Part shown: one piece after another, positions 1 to 6,265 of the stretch | Numbering within the stretch: position 1 is the first letter of the stretch | How the letters are laid out: every line of letters begins with the position of its first letter | From: Desulfofustis sp. | GTDB taxonomy: Bacteria; Desulfobacterota; Desulfobulbia; Desulfobulbales; Desulfocapsaceae | NCBI GenBank assembly: GCA_029287755.1 | Contig: JARFQM010000354.1 | Coordinates: 1 to 9,306 of the forward strand | Reading direction: 5' to 3' | Length of the DNA: 9,306 bases | Notes under the pieces: model-generated | What the model saw: the letters and a program-made list of their open reading frames with translations, nothing else | Told to the model about the DNA's origin: nothing | Databases searched by the model: none | Made by a program: the position numbers and the translations under genes

Positions 1-91
1 CGGCAACATCGCTGATATCAAGGGAGCGCTCCAGCCGCAATTTTCTGAGCAGCATGCCCAAAGATTCGTTGTCCGGTGTGCTCATTTCCAT
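1..91 (-). CDS. RodZ-like helix-turn-helix protein, N-terminal fragment
   Basis: Only the first 30 codons are in the window; the gene runs off the left edge. Read on the minus strand from the ATG at 91, the peptide starts MEMSTPDNESLG and continues LLRKLRLERSLDISDVA. The pattern 'LG..LR..R....ls...vA' is the opening of the Xre/RodZ-type helix-turn-helix (HTH_25), in which a short N-terminal tail precedes helix 1. RodZ proteins link the MreB cytoskeleton to the inner membrane, but the membrane segment and periplasmic part are outside the window, so another Xre-type regulator is possible. A second in-frame ATG at 85 would drop two residues; neither start has a convincing ribosome binding site (an AGGAAA lies about 20 nt upstream, too far). 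The gene lies downstream of the SurA-like gene on the same strand, separated by 188 nt, so it may be co-transcribed. Confidence 0.6.
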   Translation of the reverse strand, partial: MEMSTPDNESLGMLLRKLRLERSLDISDVA

Positions 92-223
92 GATTATTTT
101 CTGGTCAGATTTTTCCTGACGAAGCGGGTTCAATCCTTCCCATCGGGAGGCCTTGCCTGCCGCGGGGGCTCAGATGCTCCGCCGGCTCTTTGCCCACCTC
201 GGGCCTGGGCCTGCGGCTTACAC

Positions 224-244
224 CTATGTTGCTATGTTATAACA
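224..244. repeat. Short tandem repeat and palindrome between the SurA-like and RodZ-like genes
   Basis: CTATGTT occurs twice with an 8-nt period (224-230 and 232-238), and the second copy runs into the perfect 10-bp palindrome TGTTATAACA (235-244). On the minus strand the palindrome contains a TATAAC that could serve as a -10 element for the RodZ-like gene, but no fitting -35 was found. The rest of 92-279 is GC-rich with imperfect hairpins and no open frame resembling a gene. The repeat is visible in the sequence; any operator or promoter role is a guess. Confidence 0.3.
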
Positions 245-279
245 GGCCATTGCCGGGCAAGGCGAGTCGAATTGGCCGG

Positions 280-1296
280 TTACAGGGAGGTGCGAATGTA
301 GGCCTCGCTCCTGATTTCCTCAATCCACTCTTCAAATTCTTTTCTCAGCTCCTGGTTGTAAAGCGTCTCCCTTATTTCTTCCTTGACCTGAGCGTAAGGA
401 GCCAGGGTTACGATACCGCCCTCTTTGCTGGAAAGCAGCTTGAAAAATTGAAAACCGACGGGTGTCTCAATTATTGCGCTCACCTCGCCGGGATTCAAAG
501 AGGTGACCGCACTCCGCATATAGCTTGCCATTTCGCTCTCTTCGAACACCCCGATGTCACCACCTTCGGTGGCGGAAGGCAGATCCGAGAATTTTCGAGC
601 CAACTCCTTGAAATCGCTGCCGCTGCGGGCCAGTTTATGGACCCGTTCGGCTCGCTGCCGGGCAGACAGTTTGCGTTGTTCGATGACCCCGGGAGCGAGA
701 TCATCTCCTTCGGTTTCCCCCCAGTCGATGCCGATCTGAAGCAGGTAATAGCCGCCTTCGGGAATATGCTTCGTATAGCTGGTATCGTAATAGTCCAGGA
801 TGGCTTCCTCGGTGATTACAATCTTGGAGCGGACATCTCGGTTGAGCAGTTTGTTCTGATATATCTGAGTGGCGACATTGCTGCGGTAGGAGGCTTCGTC
901 GACGCCGCTTTCCTCAAGCTGGTCGAGCAGCTGTTCTTTAGTGATCTTGCTCGCCTGCAGCATCTGCTCGATCATGAGATCGATCTCCTCGTTGGTCACC
1001 ATGATCCCCTGTTTGGCGGCCTCCTGCTCGATGAGCTTTTGATCGATCATACTTCTGAGAATATCTTTTCGTACCTGCTCGATGGCACTGAGACGATCCT
1101 GGGCCGGCACCTCCAGAGCAATCTTTCTAAACAGACCTTTGCCCTCTTCCTCTATCTCGGAAAGGGTGATCACCTCGTTGTTGACCTCGGCCACCACCCG
1201 GTCAACTACTTCACCGCTGGCAGGGCTGGCAAAAATAAGCAGACACCAGAGAAAGCCTGAAATGAGCAAAGGGAAGATTTTTTGATGATCACGCAT
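280..1296 (-). CDS. SurA-like periplasmic chaperone with one parvulin domain
   Basis: This 338-residue protein looks like a periplasmic chaperone for outer-membrane proteins. A basic start followed by a hydrophobic stretch (about residues 8-23) and a cleavage-like ASPASG/E form a signal peptide to about residue 28. Next comes a SurA N-terminal domain (about 29-165), starting with the family-typical VDRVVAEVNNEVITLSEI. A single parvulin (PpiC) domain follows (about 182-289), recognisable by GGDIGVF (245-251) and the L.PGEVS..I.T..GF strand (267-282). A charged C-terminal helix (about 300-335) completes the SurA-like fold. E. coli SurA is longer (428 residues) with two parvulin domains. Unusually, Gln187 and Gln283 stand where active parvulins usually carry histidine, so chaperone rather than isomerase activity is my inference. 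The ATG at 1296 has no Shine-Dalgarno sequence; a TTG nine codons downstream would shorten the signal peptide. It is divergent from the thioredoxin-like gene. Confidence 0.85.
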   Translation of the reverse strand: MRDHQKIFPLLISGFLWCLLIFASPASGEVVDRVVAEVNNEVITLSEIEEEGKGLFRKIALEVPAQDRLSAIEQVRKDILRSMIDQKLIEQEAAKQGIMVTNEEIDLMIEQMLQASKITKEQLLDQLEESGVDEASYRSNVATQIYQNKLLNRDVRSKIVITEEAILDYYDTSYTKHIPEGGYYLLQIGIDWGETEGDDLAPGVIEQRKLSARQRAERVHKLARSGSDFKELARKFSDLPSATEGGDIGVFEESEMASYMRSAVTSLNPGEVSAIIETPVGFQFFKLLSSKEGGIVTLAPYAQVKEEIRETLYNQELRKEFEEWIEEIRSEAYIRTSL

Positions 1297-1307
1297 GTTT
1301 TTGTAGA

Positions 1308-1343
1308 AATGATAATTATAATTGCTGTCGCGTTCGCGGGGCC
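1308..1343 (-). promoter_or_regulatory. Possible promoter of the SurA-like gene
   Basis: On the minus strand a perfect TATAAT lies at 1320-1315, about 19 nt before the ATG at 1296. Transcription would begin near 1308, leaving a leader of only about a dozen bases, which fits the absence of a Shine-Dalgarno site. No good -35 hexamer lies at the right distance, so this call is weak. Confidence 0.25.
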
Positions 1344-1358
1344 TGGCACGAACCTATT

Positions 1359-1376
1359 GGCTTTGTGGGTAAAGCC
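1359..1376. other. Small inverted repeat in the divergent intergenic region
   Basis: GGCTTT (1359-1364) and AAAGCC (1371-1376) form a perfect 6-bp inverted repeat around a 6-nt loop. It lies between the divergent SurA-like and thioredoxin-like genes, where a shared operator could sit. There is no U-tract making it a terminator. It is short enough to be chance. Confidence 0.2.
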
Positions 1377-1427
1377 CGGTTTCTTGCTTTCCGCATAAAG
1401 TGAACAAATAGTAAAGTAACGCCGCAC

Positions 1428-1433
1428 TATAAT
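1428..1433 (+). promoter_or_regulatory. Possible -10 element for the thioredoxin-like gene
   Basis: A perfect TATAAT stands 121 nt before the ATG at 1555. The bases 15-18 nt upstream (around 1404-1411, AT-rich) do not resemble TTGACA, so if this is a promoter it would need an activator or another sigma factor. It is the best -10 match on the plus strand in this interval. Confidence 0.3.
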
Positions 1434-1542
1434 ACAGCAGGGGCAACAATTCTACCACAACGTTTAAGGATTCTGCTCTACAATGATGTGGCATAAAACG
1501 GGCATCGGCGCTATCATTGACGCTGAAGCAAGAATCTTTACT

Positions 1543-1548
1543 GAGGAA
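1543..1548 (+). promoter_or_regulatory. Ribosome binding site deciding the thioredoxin-like start
   Basis: GAGGAA stands 6 nt before the ATG at 1555. It favours that start over the in-frame ATG at 1483, which would put 24 mostly polar residues ahead of the signal peptide. Confidence 0.75.
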
Positions 1549-1554
1549 TGTATT

Positions 1555-2052
1555 ATGGTTCGACAGATCCATCTGGCACTATGTATGGCAGGGCTTATTG
1601 CGCTGTTGCCACTGGTAGACGCGGAACAGGCCCGCGCAGCAAAAAAAATGCCCTCCTTCGAGCTCGAAGATGTGACCACCGGTGACTCCATTGCCTCGAG
1701 CAGTTTTGCAGGTAAAAGTCTGCTCGTCACCTTTTGGGCTACCTGGTGCCCCCCCTGTGTGCAGGAAATTCCCAGTCTCATCAAACTGCAGAAAAAATAC
1801 AGAGAGAACGGCTTCTCCGTGGTGGCTATTTCGGTCGATCAGGAAAAGGGTGTGGTTCAGAAAATGGTCAACCGCAAGGAAATCAACTATCCTGTGATGA
1901 TGGCCGACAAGTCGGTCACCCGTGATTTCGGCGGCGTCTATGGAATACCGACATCATTTCTGGTAAGTAAAAAAGGTACCGTGGTGAAAAGGTATTCCGG
2001 CTTTGTTCCCCATTCGGTTCTGGTCAAAGATCTGCAACAGATCATCAATTGA
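1555..2052 (+). CDS. TlpA/ResA-type periplasmic thiol:disulfide oxidoreductase
   Basis: This 165-residue secreted thioredoxin-fold protein probably reduces disulfides in the periplasm. Proteins of this family commonly prepare apocytochrome c CXXCH cysteines for haem attachment. A signal peptide covers about residues 1-28 (hydrophobic 6-21, cleavage near QARA/AKK). The redox domain follows: the active site WCPPC has Cys65 and Cys68 after the strand LLVTFWAT, a helix (VQEIPSL...) typical of TlpA/AhpC-TSA proteins, the strand FSVVAISVD, and the cis-proline loop GIPTSF with Pro132. Its size fits a minimal TlpA-like protein, with no membrane anchor beyond the signal sequence. The start was chosen for its ribosome binding site and signal peptide. 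The CcsB-like gene 2 kb downstream supports a cytochrome c role, but reduction of the small cysteine peptide encoded next door is also possible. No terminator was seen after the stop. Confidence 0.88.
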   Translation: MVRQIHLALCMAGLIALLPLVDAEQARAAKKMPSFELEDVTTGDSIASSSFAGKSLLVTFWATWCPPCVQEIPSLIKLQKKYRENGFSVVAISVDQEKGVVQKMVNRKEINYPVMMADKSVTRDFGGVYGIPTSFLVSKKGTVVKRYSGFVPHSVLVKDLQQIIN

Positions 2053-2084
2053 CAAATTTTCAGAATAGTGGCGATCTCGAGTTC

Positions 2085-2113
2085 TTGACATTTGTCACTA
2101 CAGCAGGTACGTT
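2085..2113 (+). promoter_or_regulatory. Probable sigma-70-type promoter of the small secreted peptide
   Basis: A perfect TTGACA (2085-2090) is followed after 17 nt by TACGTT (2108-2113), a three-of-six -10 match. Transcription would start near 2120, giving a leader of about 125 nt before the small gene at 2247. A short TACG/CGTA inverted repeat (2108-2119) overlaps the -10 region and could bind a regulator. Confidence 0.45.
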
Positions 2114-2119
2114 AGCGTA

Positions 2120-2246
2120 TGCTTAAATAGAGACTATCGGCAACCGATGTGGAACCATCGTTGCAAAAATTGCTGAGTATCGTACACTCGTTGCGAATGC
2201 CGGAGAGGGTCTGGCACATTGATAAATCGTTAAAAGGAGATCGATC
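2120..2246 (+). other. Long, possibly structured leader of the small secreted peptide
   Basis: The stretch holds no credible gene. It contains several short inverted repeats: ATCGG/CCGAT (2136-2140 with 2144-2148), an alternative CGATG/CATCG (2145-2149 with 2156-2160) that shares bases with the first, and GAGT/ACTC further on. It ends in a good ribosome binding site, AGGAG at 2235-2239, 7 nt before the ATG. The two overlapping stems could be alternatives, but each is only 5 bp, and no known riboswitch class was recognised. Confidence 0.3.
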
Positions 2247-2453
2247 ATGAAGAAAGTTTGTGCTGCTGCGTTTGTCCTGATGTTTATTGTGTCCACCGCA
2301 TCTATGAGCTTCGCCGCCAGAGTGAAATGTGAAGTTACCAAGGTAGATGGAGAGTCCGTCACTTTCAACTGTGGCGATGATGCTGACAAGTTTAAAGAGG
2401 GTGATAAAATAAAAATTAGCACCTCCAAGGGTGCTGCGGTAGAAGGTTGCTAA
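2247..2453 (+). CDS. Small secreted cysteine-containing protein of unknown function
   Basis: This 68-residue protein has a clear signal peptide: MKK, a hydrophobic core at about residues 5-17, and a cleavage-like SFA/A near residue 23. The mature part is about 45 residues with cysteines at 28, 42 and 68, the last being the C-terminal residue. Its alternating pattern (KCEVTKVDGESVTFNCG, then KFKEGDKIKIST) suggests a small beta-barrel with two strand-turn units, similar in feel to OB or KOW-like folds; this is a reading of the pattern, not a family match. It has its own promoter, a strong ribosome binding site and a strong terminator, so it is probably an abundant single-gene transcript. The odd number of cysteines leaves one free for a mixed disulfide or metal, and the thioredoxin-like gene lies just upstream. 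Confidence 0.75.
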   Translation: MKKVCAAAFVLMFIVSTASMSFAARVKCEVTKVDGESVTFNCGDDADKFKEGDKIKISTSKGAAVEGC

Positions 2454-2485
2454 TTGACATAGAACCCGAATCTCAGTAGTCTGCA

Positions 2486-2520
2486 GGGTCGGTTGACACA
2501 GGTCAGCCGGCCCTTTTTTT
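2486..2520 (+). terminator. Strong intrinsic terminator after the small secreted peptide
   Basis: The arms 2486-2497 and 2502-2513 pair over 12 bp, with two G-U pairs, around a 4-nt loop. Seven T residues (2514-2520) follow immediately. It lies 33 nt after the stop codon of the small gene and separates it from the uppP operon. Confidence 0.9.
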
Positions 2521-2522
2521 AT
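2493..2522 (+). promoter_or_regulatory. Possible uppP operon promoter overlapping the terminator
   Basis: The left arm of the terminator contains TTGACA (2493-2498), and TTTTAT (2517-2522, four of six matches) lies 18 nt beyond. Transcription would start near 2530, about 70 nt before uppP. No better promoter was seen between the terminator and uppP. The -35 match may be chance, since it is part of the hairpin. Confidence 0.25.
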
Positions 2523-2597
2523 GGCCAAGGCCAATGCGAGCAGGCGGCTGCAGGAATAAATCGAGATCATGCACATAAAACCCTTACCAGGAGTACC

Positions 2598-3407
2598 GTG
2601 GAACTAATTAAGGCACTTATTCTCGGGATGGTGCAGGGAGCCACCGAGTTTCTGCCCGTTTCCAGTTCGGGGCATCTGGTGCTCGGCTCCCATATCCTGG
2701 GATTCCAAGAGCAGGGGCTTGTCTTTGATGTGCTGCTGCATCTCGGTACCCTGGTCTCAGTGGTCGCGGTGTTCAGGCACGAGCTGGTCACAATGGCTTG
2801 GGCGCCGTTTCTCTGGGCACAGAACAAACTCGCTGAGGAGGACCGTCACTACCTGCTCTGGGATATCTACGTGGTGGTCGCCACTATCCCTATCGTGCTG
2901 GTCGGCCTGCTCTATAAAGACCAGATCCAGGGGTTGTTCACCTCGGTAACCATCGTCTGCTTCATGCTCATTCTCACCGGCCTGATGATGATCACGGCCA
3001 GGTTCATTCCCGACAGAGGCCGACAGGTCAGCAGTTGGCGGGCATTTCTAATGGGCTGCGGACAGGCATTTGCCATCATACCCGGGGTGTCCCGTTCGGG
3101 GACCACTATTTTTACCGGCATGCTGCTTGGTATAAACAGGGAGACGGCGGCGCGCTTTTCTTTCATCATGTCCATTCCGGCGATTCTGGGGGCGGCGGTT
3201 CTCAATCTCGGTGAGGTGCTTGCCCATCCCCCTCAGGCGGGCGCGGTGCTTATCTACATTACGGGTACCGTTGCGGCGGCGATAACCGGGTATCTGGCCA
3301 TTATCCTGTTGCTGGACGTTATCAAGAAAAACAGGCTGCAATGGTTCGGCTACTATTGCCTGGCGGTGGCCACGGCAGGGCTGCTTTTACTCTACGTACG
3401 CCAGTGA
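2598..3407 (+). CDS. uppP: Undecaprenyl-diphosphatase UppP (BacA)
   Basis: This integral inner-membrane enzyme removes a phosphate from undecaprenyl diphosphate, recycling the lipid carrier for peptidoglycan and other envelope polymers; extra copies of such genes confer bacitracin resistance. The 269-residue length matches the family. Both signature motifs are present: QGATEFLPVSSSGHL (residues 13-27, with Glu17, Ser22-24 and His26; Gln13 takes the first acidic position, which the (E/Q)xxxE motif allows) and PGVSRSGTT (162-170, with Arg166). Several hydrophobic membrane segments lie between and after them. The GTG at 2598 is preferred because AGGAG (2589-2593) precedes it by 4 nt and the family begins directly with such a segment; an upstream in-frame ATG at 2493 lies inside the terminator hairpin. 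The stop overlaps a possible GTG start of the next gene. Confidence 0.95.
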   Translation: MELIKALILGMVQGATEFLPVSSSGHLVLGSHILGFQEQGLVFDVLLHLGTLVSVVAVFRHELVTMAWAPFLWAQNKLAEEDRHYLLWDIYVVVATIPIVLVGLLYKDQIQGLFTSVTIVCFMLILTGLMMITARFIPDRGRQVSSWRAFLMGCGQAFAIIPGVSRSGTTIFTGMLLGINRETAARFSFIMSIPAILGAAVLNLGEVLAHPPQAGAVLIYITGTVAAAITGYLAIILLLDVIKKNRLQWFGYYCLAVATAGLLLLYVRQ

Positions 3408-3430
3408 AAGAGATCAAAGCGAGAGCTGAA

Positions 3431-4162
3431 GTGAGAGAAGACACCAATAACAATCATACCCCGCTTTACCCCGTCAATCTCGATATTGGCGGCAAGCGCT
3501 GTCTCGTGGTGGGCGGAGGCCGGGTTGCGGCCCGCAAAATAAAGGCGCTGCTGCTCTGCGGAGGGGTGGTGCAGATCATCAGTCCGCACGGCTCCAAGGA
3601 GATAACCAGACTGGCCCAAGCAGGAGAAATCGAATGGCTGCAGAGGACATATCGTGCGGGCGATGCGCAGGATGCATTTCTCATTTTTGCTGCAACCGAT
3701 GATCCTCAAGTGCAGAAAAAGATTGCCGAGGATGCCGCCAGGTACCATGTACTGGTAAACAGTGCCGGAGAGCCCGAGTTGTCTGATTTCCATGTGCCTG
3801 CTAAAATCAGGCGACGGGACTTCGTCATCGCCGTCTCCACTGGGGGCGGCAGTCCGGCGCTGGCATTATTGCTCAAGGACCAGCTTGCCAGAGAGTATGG
3901 GGAAGAATATGGTATGCTGGTGGAATTGATGGCTAACATCCGTCGTCAGGTGGTCACCAGAGACAGTGTCGCCAAGGAGAACAAGGCGCTGTTCAAATCT
4001 ATTCTGGAACTGCCGGTGCTCGACTGCATAAAACAGGGTAACTGGACAGAGCTGCGTAAGCTGTTACGCAGGGTACTGCCTGCCGGTATTGACGCCGGCC
4101 AGCTGGTCGAGGAACTGCTTGAGGAGATAGGTAGACCAGAGGACCCAGGTAAAAAGAGATGA
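3431..4162 (+). CDS. Precorrin-2 dehydrogenase / sirohydrochlorin ferrochelatase-like protein
   Basis: By family, this protein oxidises precorrin-2 to sirohydrochlorin with NAD+, on the way to sirohaem (needed by sulfite and nitrite reductases) or to sirohaem-derived haem; some members also insert iron. An NAD-binding Rossmann region opens the protein: YPVNLDIGGKRCLVVGGGRVAARK (13-36). AATDDP (87-92) and the dimerisation segment with VSTGGGSPALA follow, then a helical C-terminal part. There is no methyltransferase (CysG C-terminal) domain, so it resembles SirC/Met8p. Oddly, the segment NSAGEPE (110-116) has Gly113 where family members usually have the catalytic aspartate. The start is uncertain: GTG 3431 (243 residues, weak GAG upstream) is my choice; GTG 3404 would overlap the uppP stop, and ATG 3341 would overlap uppP further. 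Its end overlaps the next start as ATGA. Confidence 0.85.
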   Translation: MREDTNNNHTPLYPVNLDIGGKRCLVVGGGRVAARKIKALLLCGGVVQIISPHGSKEITRLAQAGEIEWLQRTYRAGDAQDAFLIFAATDDPQVQKKIAEDAARYHVLVNSAGEPELSDFHVPAKIRRRDFVIAVSTGGGSPALALLLKDQLAREYGEEYGMLVELMANIRRQVVTRDSVAKENKALFKSILELPVLDCIKQGNWTELRKLLRRVLPAGIDAGQLVEELLEEIGRPEDPGKKR

Positions 4163-4974
4163 CTCAAGAGACATTTGTTCAGGAAATCAACTACCTGCTC
4201 TTCATTGCTGTCCTGGCCGTGACCCTGCTCTCCTGTGCAGCCTACCTGGTGTTTTTTCTGAGCCAGAAAAATCATATCCGCAGATGGGGCCGGTTCCTCT
4301 TGATCGGCTCCTGGATCCTGCAGTCCGGATATATTGTCACCCGTTACATGACCGTAGGCAACACACCAATTACCACCTATCATGAGGCGGTCTTTTTCTT
4401 TGCCTGGGCGACTACCTCAGCCTATCTCAGCTTTCGCTGGCGCTATACGGTGAAAAACTTCGGTACCTTCGTCTCGATGCTCATCCTTGGTCTGCTGTTC
4501 GGTTCAGCCTTCGCCTCCCGGGAGATAATTCCGCTGGAGCCCGCCCTTCAGAGTCTCTGGCTGCCGGTGCACGCCGGCATTTCTCTGGTTGCCTACGGGT
4601 TTCTGGGGCTGGCTTTCTGCGGGGGGCTCATGTATCTGCTGCAGGAGCGTGAACTGAAGAGTAAAAGGCTCGGCTATTTCTTTTCCAGGCTTCCTTCCCT
4701 GGAGTCGCTGGATCAGCTTAATTCCCACTGTCTGGCCGTCGGTTTTGCCTTTCTCACCCTGGGGATGGTAACCGGCATATTCTGGTCCAAGCAGGCCTGG
4801 GGCACCTATTGGCGCTGGAATCCCAAAGAGGCCTGCTCGCTGATTATCTGGTGTATTTACCTTATACAGATACATCAGCGTTTCACCGTGGGCTGGCGCG
4901 GGCGTCGCGCTGCGCTGATGATCGTCGGCGGTTTCTCTGTGGTAATGATCACCCTGTGGCTGGTAATAACCTGA
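4159..4974 (+). CDS. CcsB/HemX-like cytochrome c assembly membrane protein
   Basis: This 271-residue protein belongs to the CcmC/CcmF/CcsA haem-handling superfamily (cytochrome c assembly protein, PF01578 type). About eight hydrophobic segments are visible (for example 12-34, 46-63, 74-90, 102-119, 133-161, 188-209, 223-238 and 252-270). The tryptophan-rich haem-binding motif appears as WGTYWRWNPKE (214-224) before the seventh segment, and PVH (136-138) plus other histidines (75, 190, 239) are candidate haem ligands. The position normally occupied by Asp in W-D-P-K-E is Asn221. In System II cytochrome c biogenesis such proteins pass haem across the membrane; the Bacillus relative HemX, also next to hemA, instead lowers the amount of HemA protein. 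Either role fits this site between the precorrin-2 dehydrogenase-like gene (ATGA overlap) and hemA (13-nt gap). Confidence 0.85.
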   Translation: MTQETFVQEINYLLFIAVLAVTLLSCAAYLVFFLSQKNHIRRWGRFLLIGSWILQSGYIVTRYMTVGNTPITTYHEAVFFFAWATTSAYLSFRWRYTVKNFGTFVSMLILGLLFGSAFASREIIPLEPALQSLWLPVHAGISLVAYGFLGLAFCGGLMYLLQERELKSKRLGYFFSRLPSLESLDQLNSHCLAVGFAFLTLGMVTGIFWSKQAWGTYWRWNPKEACSLIIWCIYLIQIHQRFTVGWRGRRAALMIVGGFSVVMITLWLVIT

Positions 4975-4987
4975 TTAAGATGTAGTC

Positions 4988-6265
4988 ATGTCGAAAAAGC
5001 ATATCAGCCTCATCGGTGTAAATCACAAGTCAACACCGCTGGAAGTGCGCGAGAAAATAGCGCTTACCGGCGGTTATGAGGAGGCTCTCAACAGACTCAG
5101 AGACGAGCAGGCGCATGAGTTTTACCTGCTTTCCACCTGTAACAGGGTCGAATTGATATGGGTGACTGAAGATATGGCCGAAACTACGCCGAGGATGCTG
5201 CGCTTTCTTTTTGGCGAGGCGGTCGCCCCCGAAAAATGGGATGGCTATTCCTATATCTATCATAATCAGCAGGCCGTCAATCATCTGTTCAAGGTCGCCG
5301 CCTCGTTGGATTCTATGGTTGTCGGGGAAGCTCAGATTCTTGGTCAGATCAAGGAGGCCTACCGGTATGCCTCACAATTCGGCTGTACCGGTCCGCTGCT
5401 CAACAAGCTCCTGCATAAATCCTTCTCGGTGGCCAAGCGGGTCCGCAGTGAGACGGGTATTGGCTCGGCGGCTGTTTCCATTAGTTCCGCGGCCGTTGAG
5501 CTGGCCAGAAAAATTTTCGGCAACCTGGGCGACAAGAAGGTACTGCTTATCGGCGCCGGTGAGATGGCCGAGCTGGCCGCTGAACACCTTTTAGGTCAGG
5601 GTGCAGAAAGCATAACCGTGGCCAACAGAACCCTGTCGCGCGCAGTGAATCTGGCCCATCGCTTCAACGGCAGGGCCTGCAGTCTGGAAGAATTGGACGA
5701 ACAGATCGAAACCGTTGATATCATCGTGTCCTCAACCGGATCTTCAGAACTGATCATCAGAAGCGATGATGTCCGGCCGCTCATGCGAGTGAGAAGAAAC
5801 CGGCCGCTTTTTTTCATCGATATCGCCGTTCCCCGGGACCTGGATCCGGAACTCAACGATATTGAGAACGTTTTTCTGTATGACATCGACGATCTCAGTC
5901 AGGTTGTCGAAATGAACCGGTCCGAGCGGGAAAAAGAGGCGGTCAAGGCGGAACGTATCGTCGAGGAGGAGACCCTCAAATTTACCAAATGGCAGGATGG
6001 TCTGACCATCACACCGACCATTTCGGCACTCAGAAAAAAAGCCGATACTATCTGCAGCAGTGAAGTGTCGAAGACCCTGGCCAAGATGGATCTCTCCGAG
6101 TCAGACCGGCAAAAAGTCGAAAAGCTGGCCCATGCCATTACCGCCAAGATGCTGCACGACCCGCTCCGGTTTCTCAAAAGTGAAAGTTGCCGTAAAGGCG
6201 AAGATTCAAAAATAGATATGGTCAGAACCGTATTTGGCCTTGAAAATGACGACGCCGACAGTTGA
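4988..6265 (+). CDS. hemA: Glutamyl-tRNA reductase HemA
   Basis: HemA reduces glutamyl-tRNA to glutamate-1-semialdehyde with NADPH, the first committed step of tetrapyrrole synthesis by the C5 route, in the cytoplasm. The 425 residues match the usual length. The N-terminal catalytic domain (about 1-155) has GVNHKSTPLEVREK and STCNRVE with nucleophile Cys51, His99, and VVGEAQILGQIK (111-122). The NADPH domain (about 160-310) has GAGEM (189-193), ANRT and FIDIAVPRD. A long spinal helix and C-terminal dimerisation domain finish the protein (HDPLRFLK, VFGLE). The ATG at 4988 is 13 nt after the CcsB stop with no clear ribosome binding site, so translational coupling is likely. Its last 20 nt overlap the next gene. 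hemC, often the next haem gene, is not here. Confidence 0.97.
   Translation: MSKKHISLIGVNHKSTPLEVREKIALTGGYEEALNRLRDEQAHEFYLLSTCNRVELIWVTEDMAETTPRMLRFLFGEAVAPEKWDGYSYIYHNQQAVNHLFKVAASLDSMVVGEAQILGQIKEAYRYASQFGCTGPLLNKLLHKSFSVAKRVRSETGIGSAAVSISSAAVELARKIFGNLGDKKVLLIGAGEMAELAAEHLLGQGAESITVANRTLSRAVNLAHRFNGRACSLEELDEQIETVDIIVSSTGSSELIIRSDDVRPLMRVRRNRPLFFIDIAVPRDLDPELNDIENVFLYDIDDLSQVVEMNRSEREKEAVKAERIVEEETLKFTKWQDGLTITPTISALRKKADTICSSEVSKTLAKMDLSESDRQKVEKLAHAITAKMLHDPLRFLKSESCRKGEDSKIDMVRTVFGLENDDADS

Noticed and set aside
190..1260. A 356-residue open frame on the plus strand opposite the SurA-like gene
   Set aside because: The minus strand encodes a convincing SurA-like protein with signal peptide and family motifs; the plus-strand translation resembles no family, has no signal or motif, and is explained by the codon bias of the real gene.
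1483..1554. Earlier ATG start for the thioredoxin-like protein
   Set aside because: It would bury the signal peptide behind 24 extra residues and lacks a ribosome binding site, unlike the ATG at 1555.
2112..2576. A 154-residue open frame on the minus strand over the small peptide and terminator
   Set aside because: It crosses the intrinsic terminator and the small secreted gene with its good ribosome binding site; its translation is low in recognisable structure.
2493..2597. N-terminal extension of UppP from the ATG at 2493
   Set aside because: The extension is hydrophilic, begins inside the terminator stem and is absent from the family; the GTG at 2598 with AGGAG fits better.
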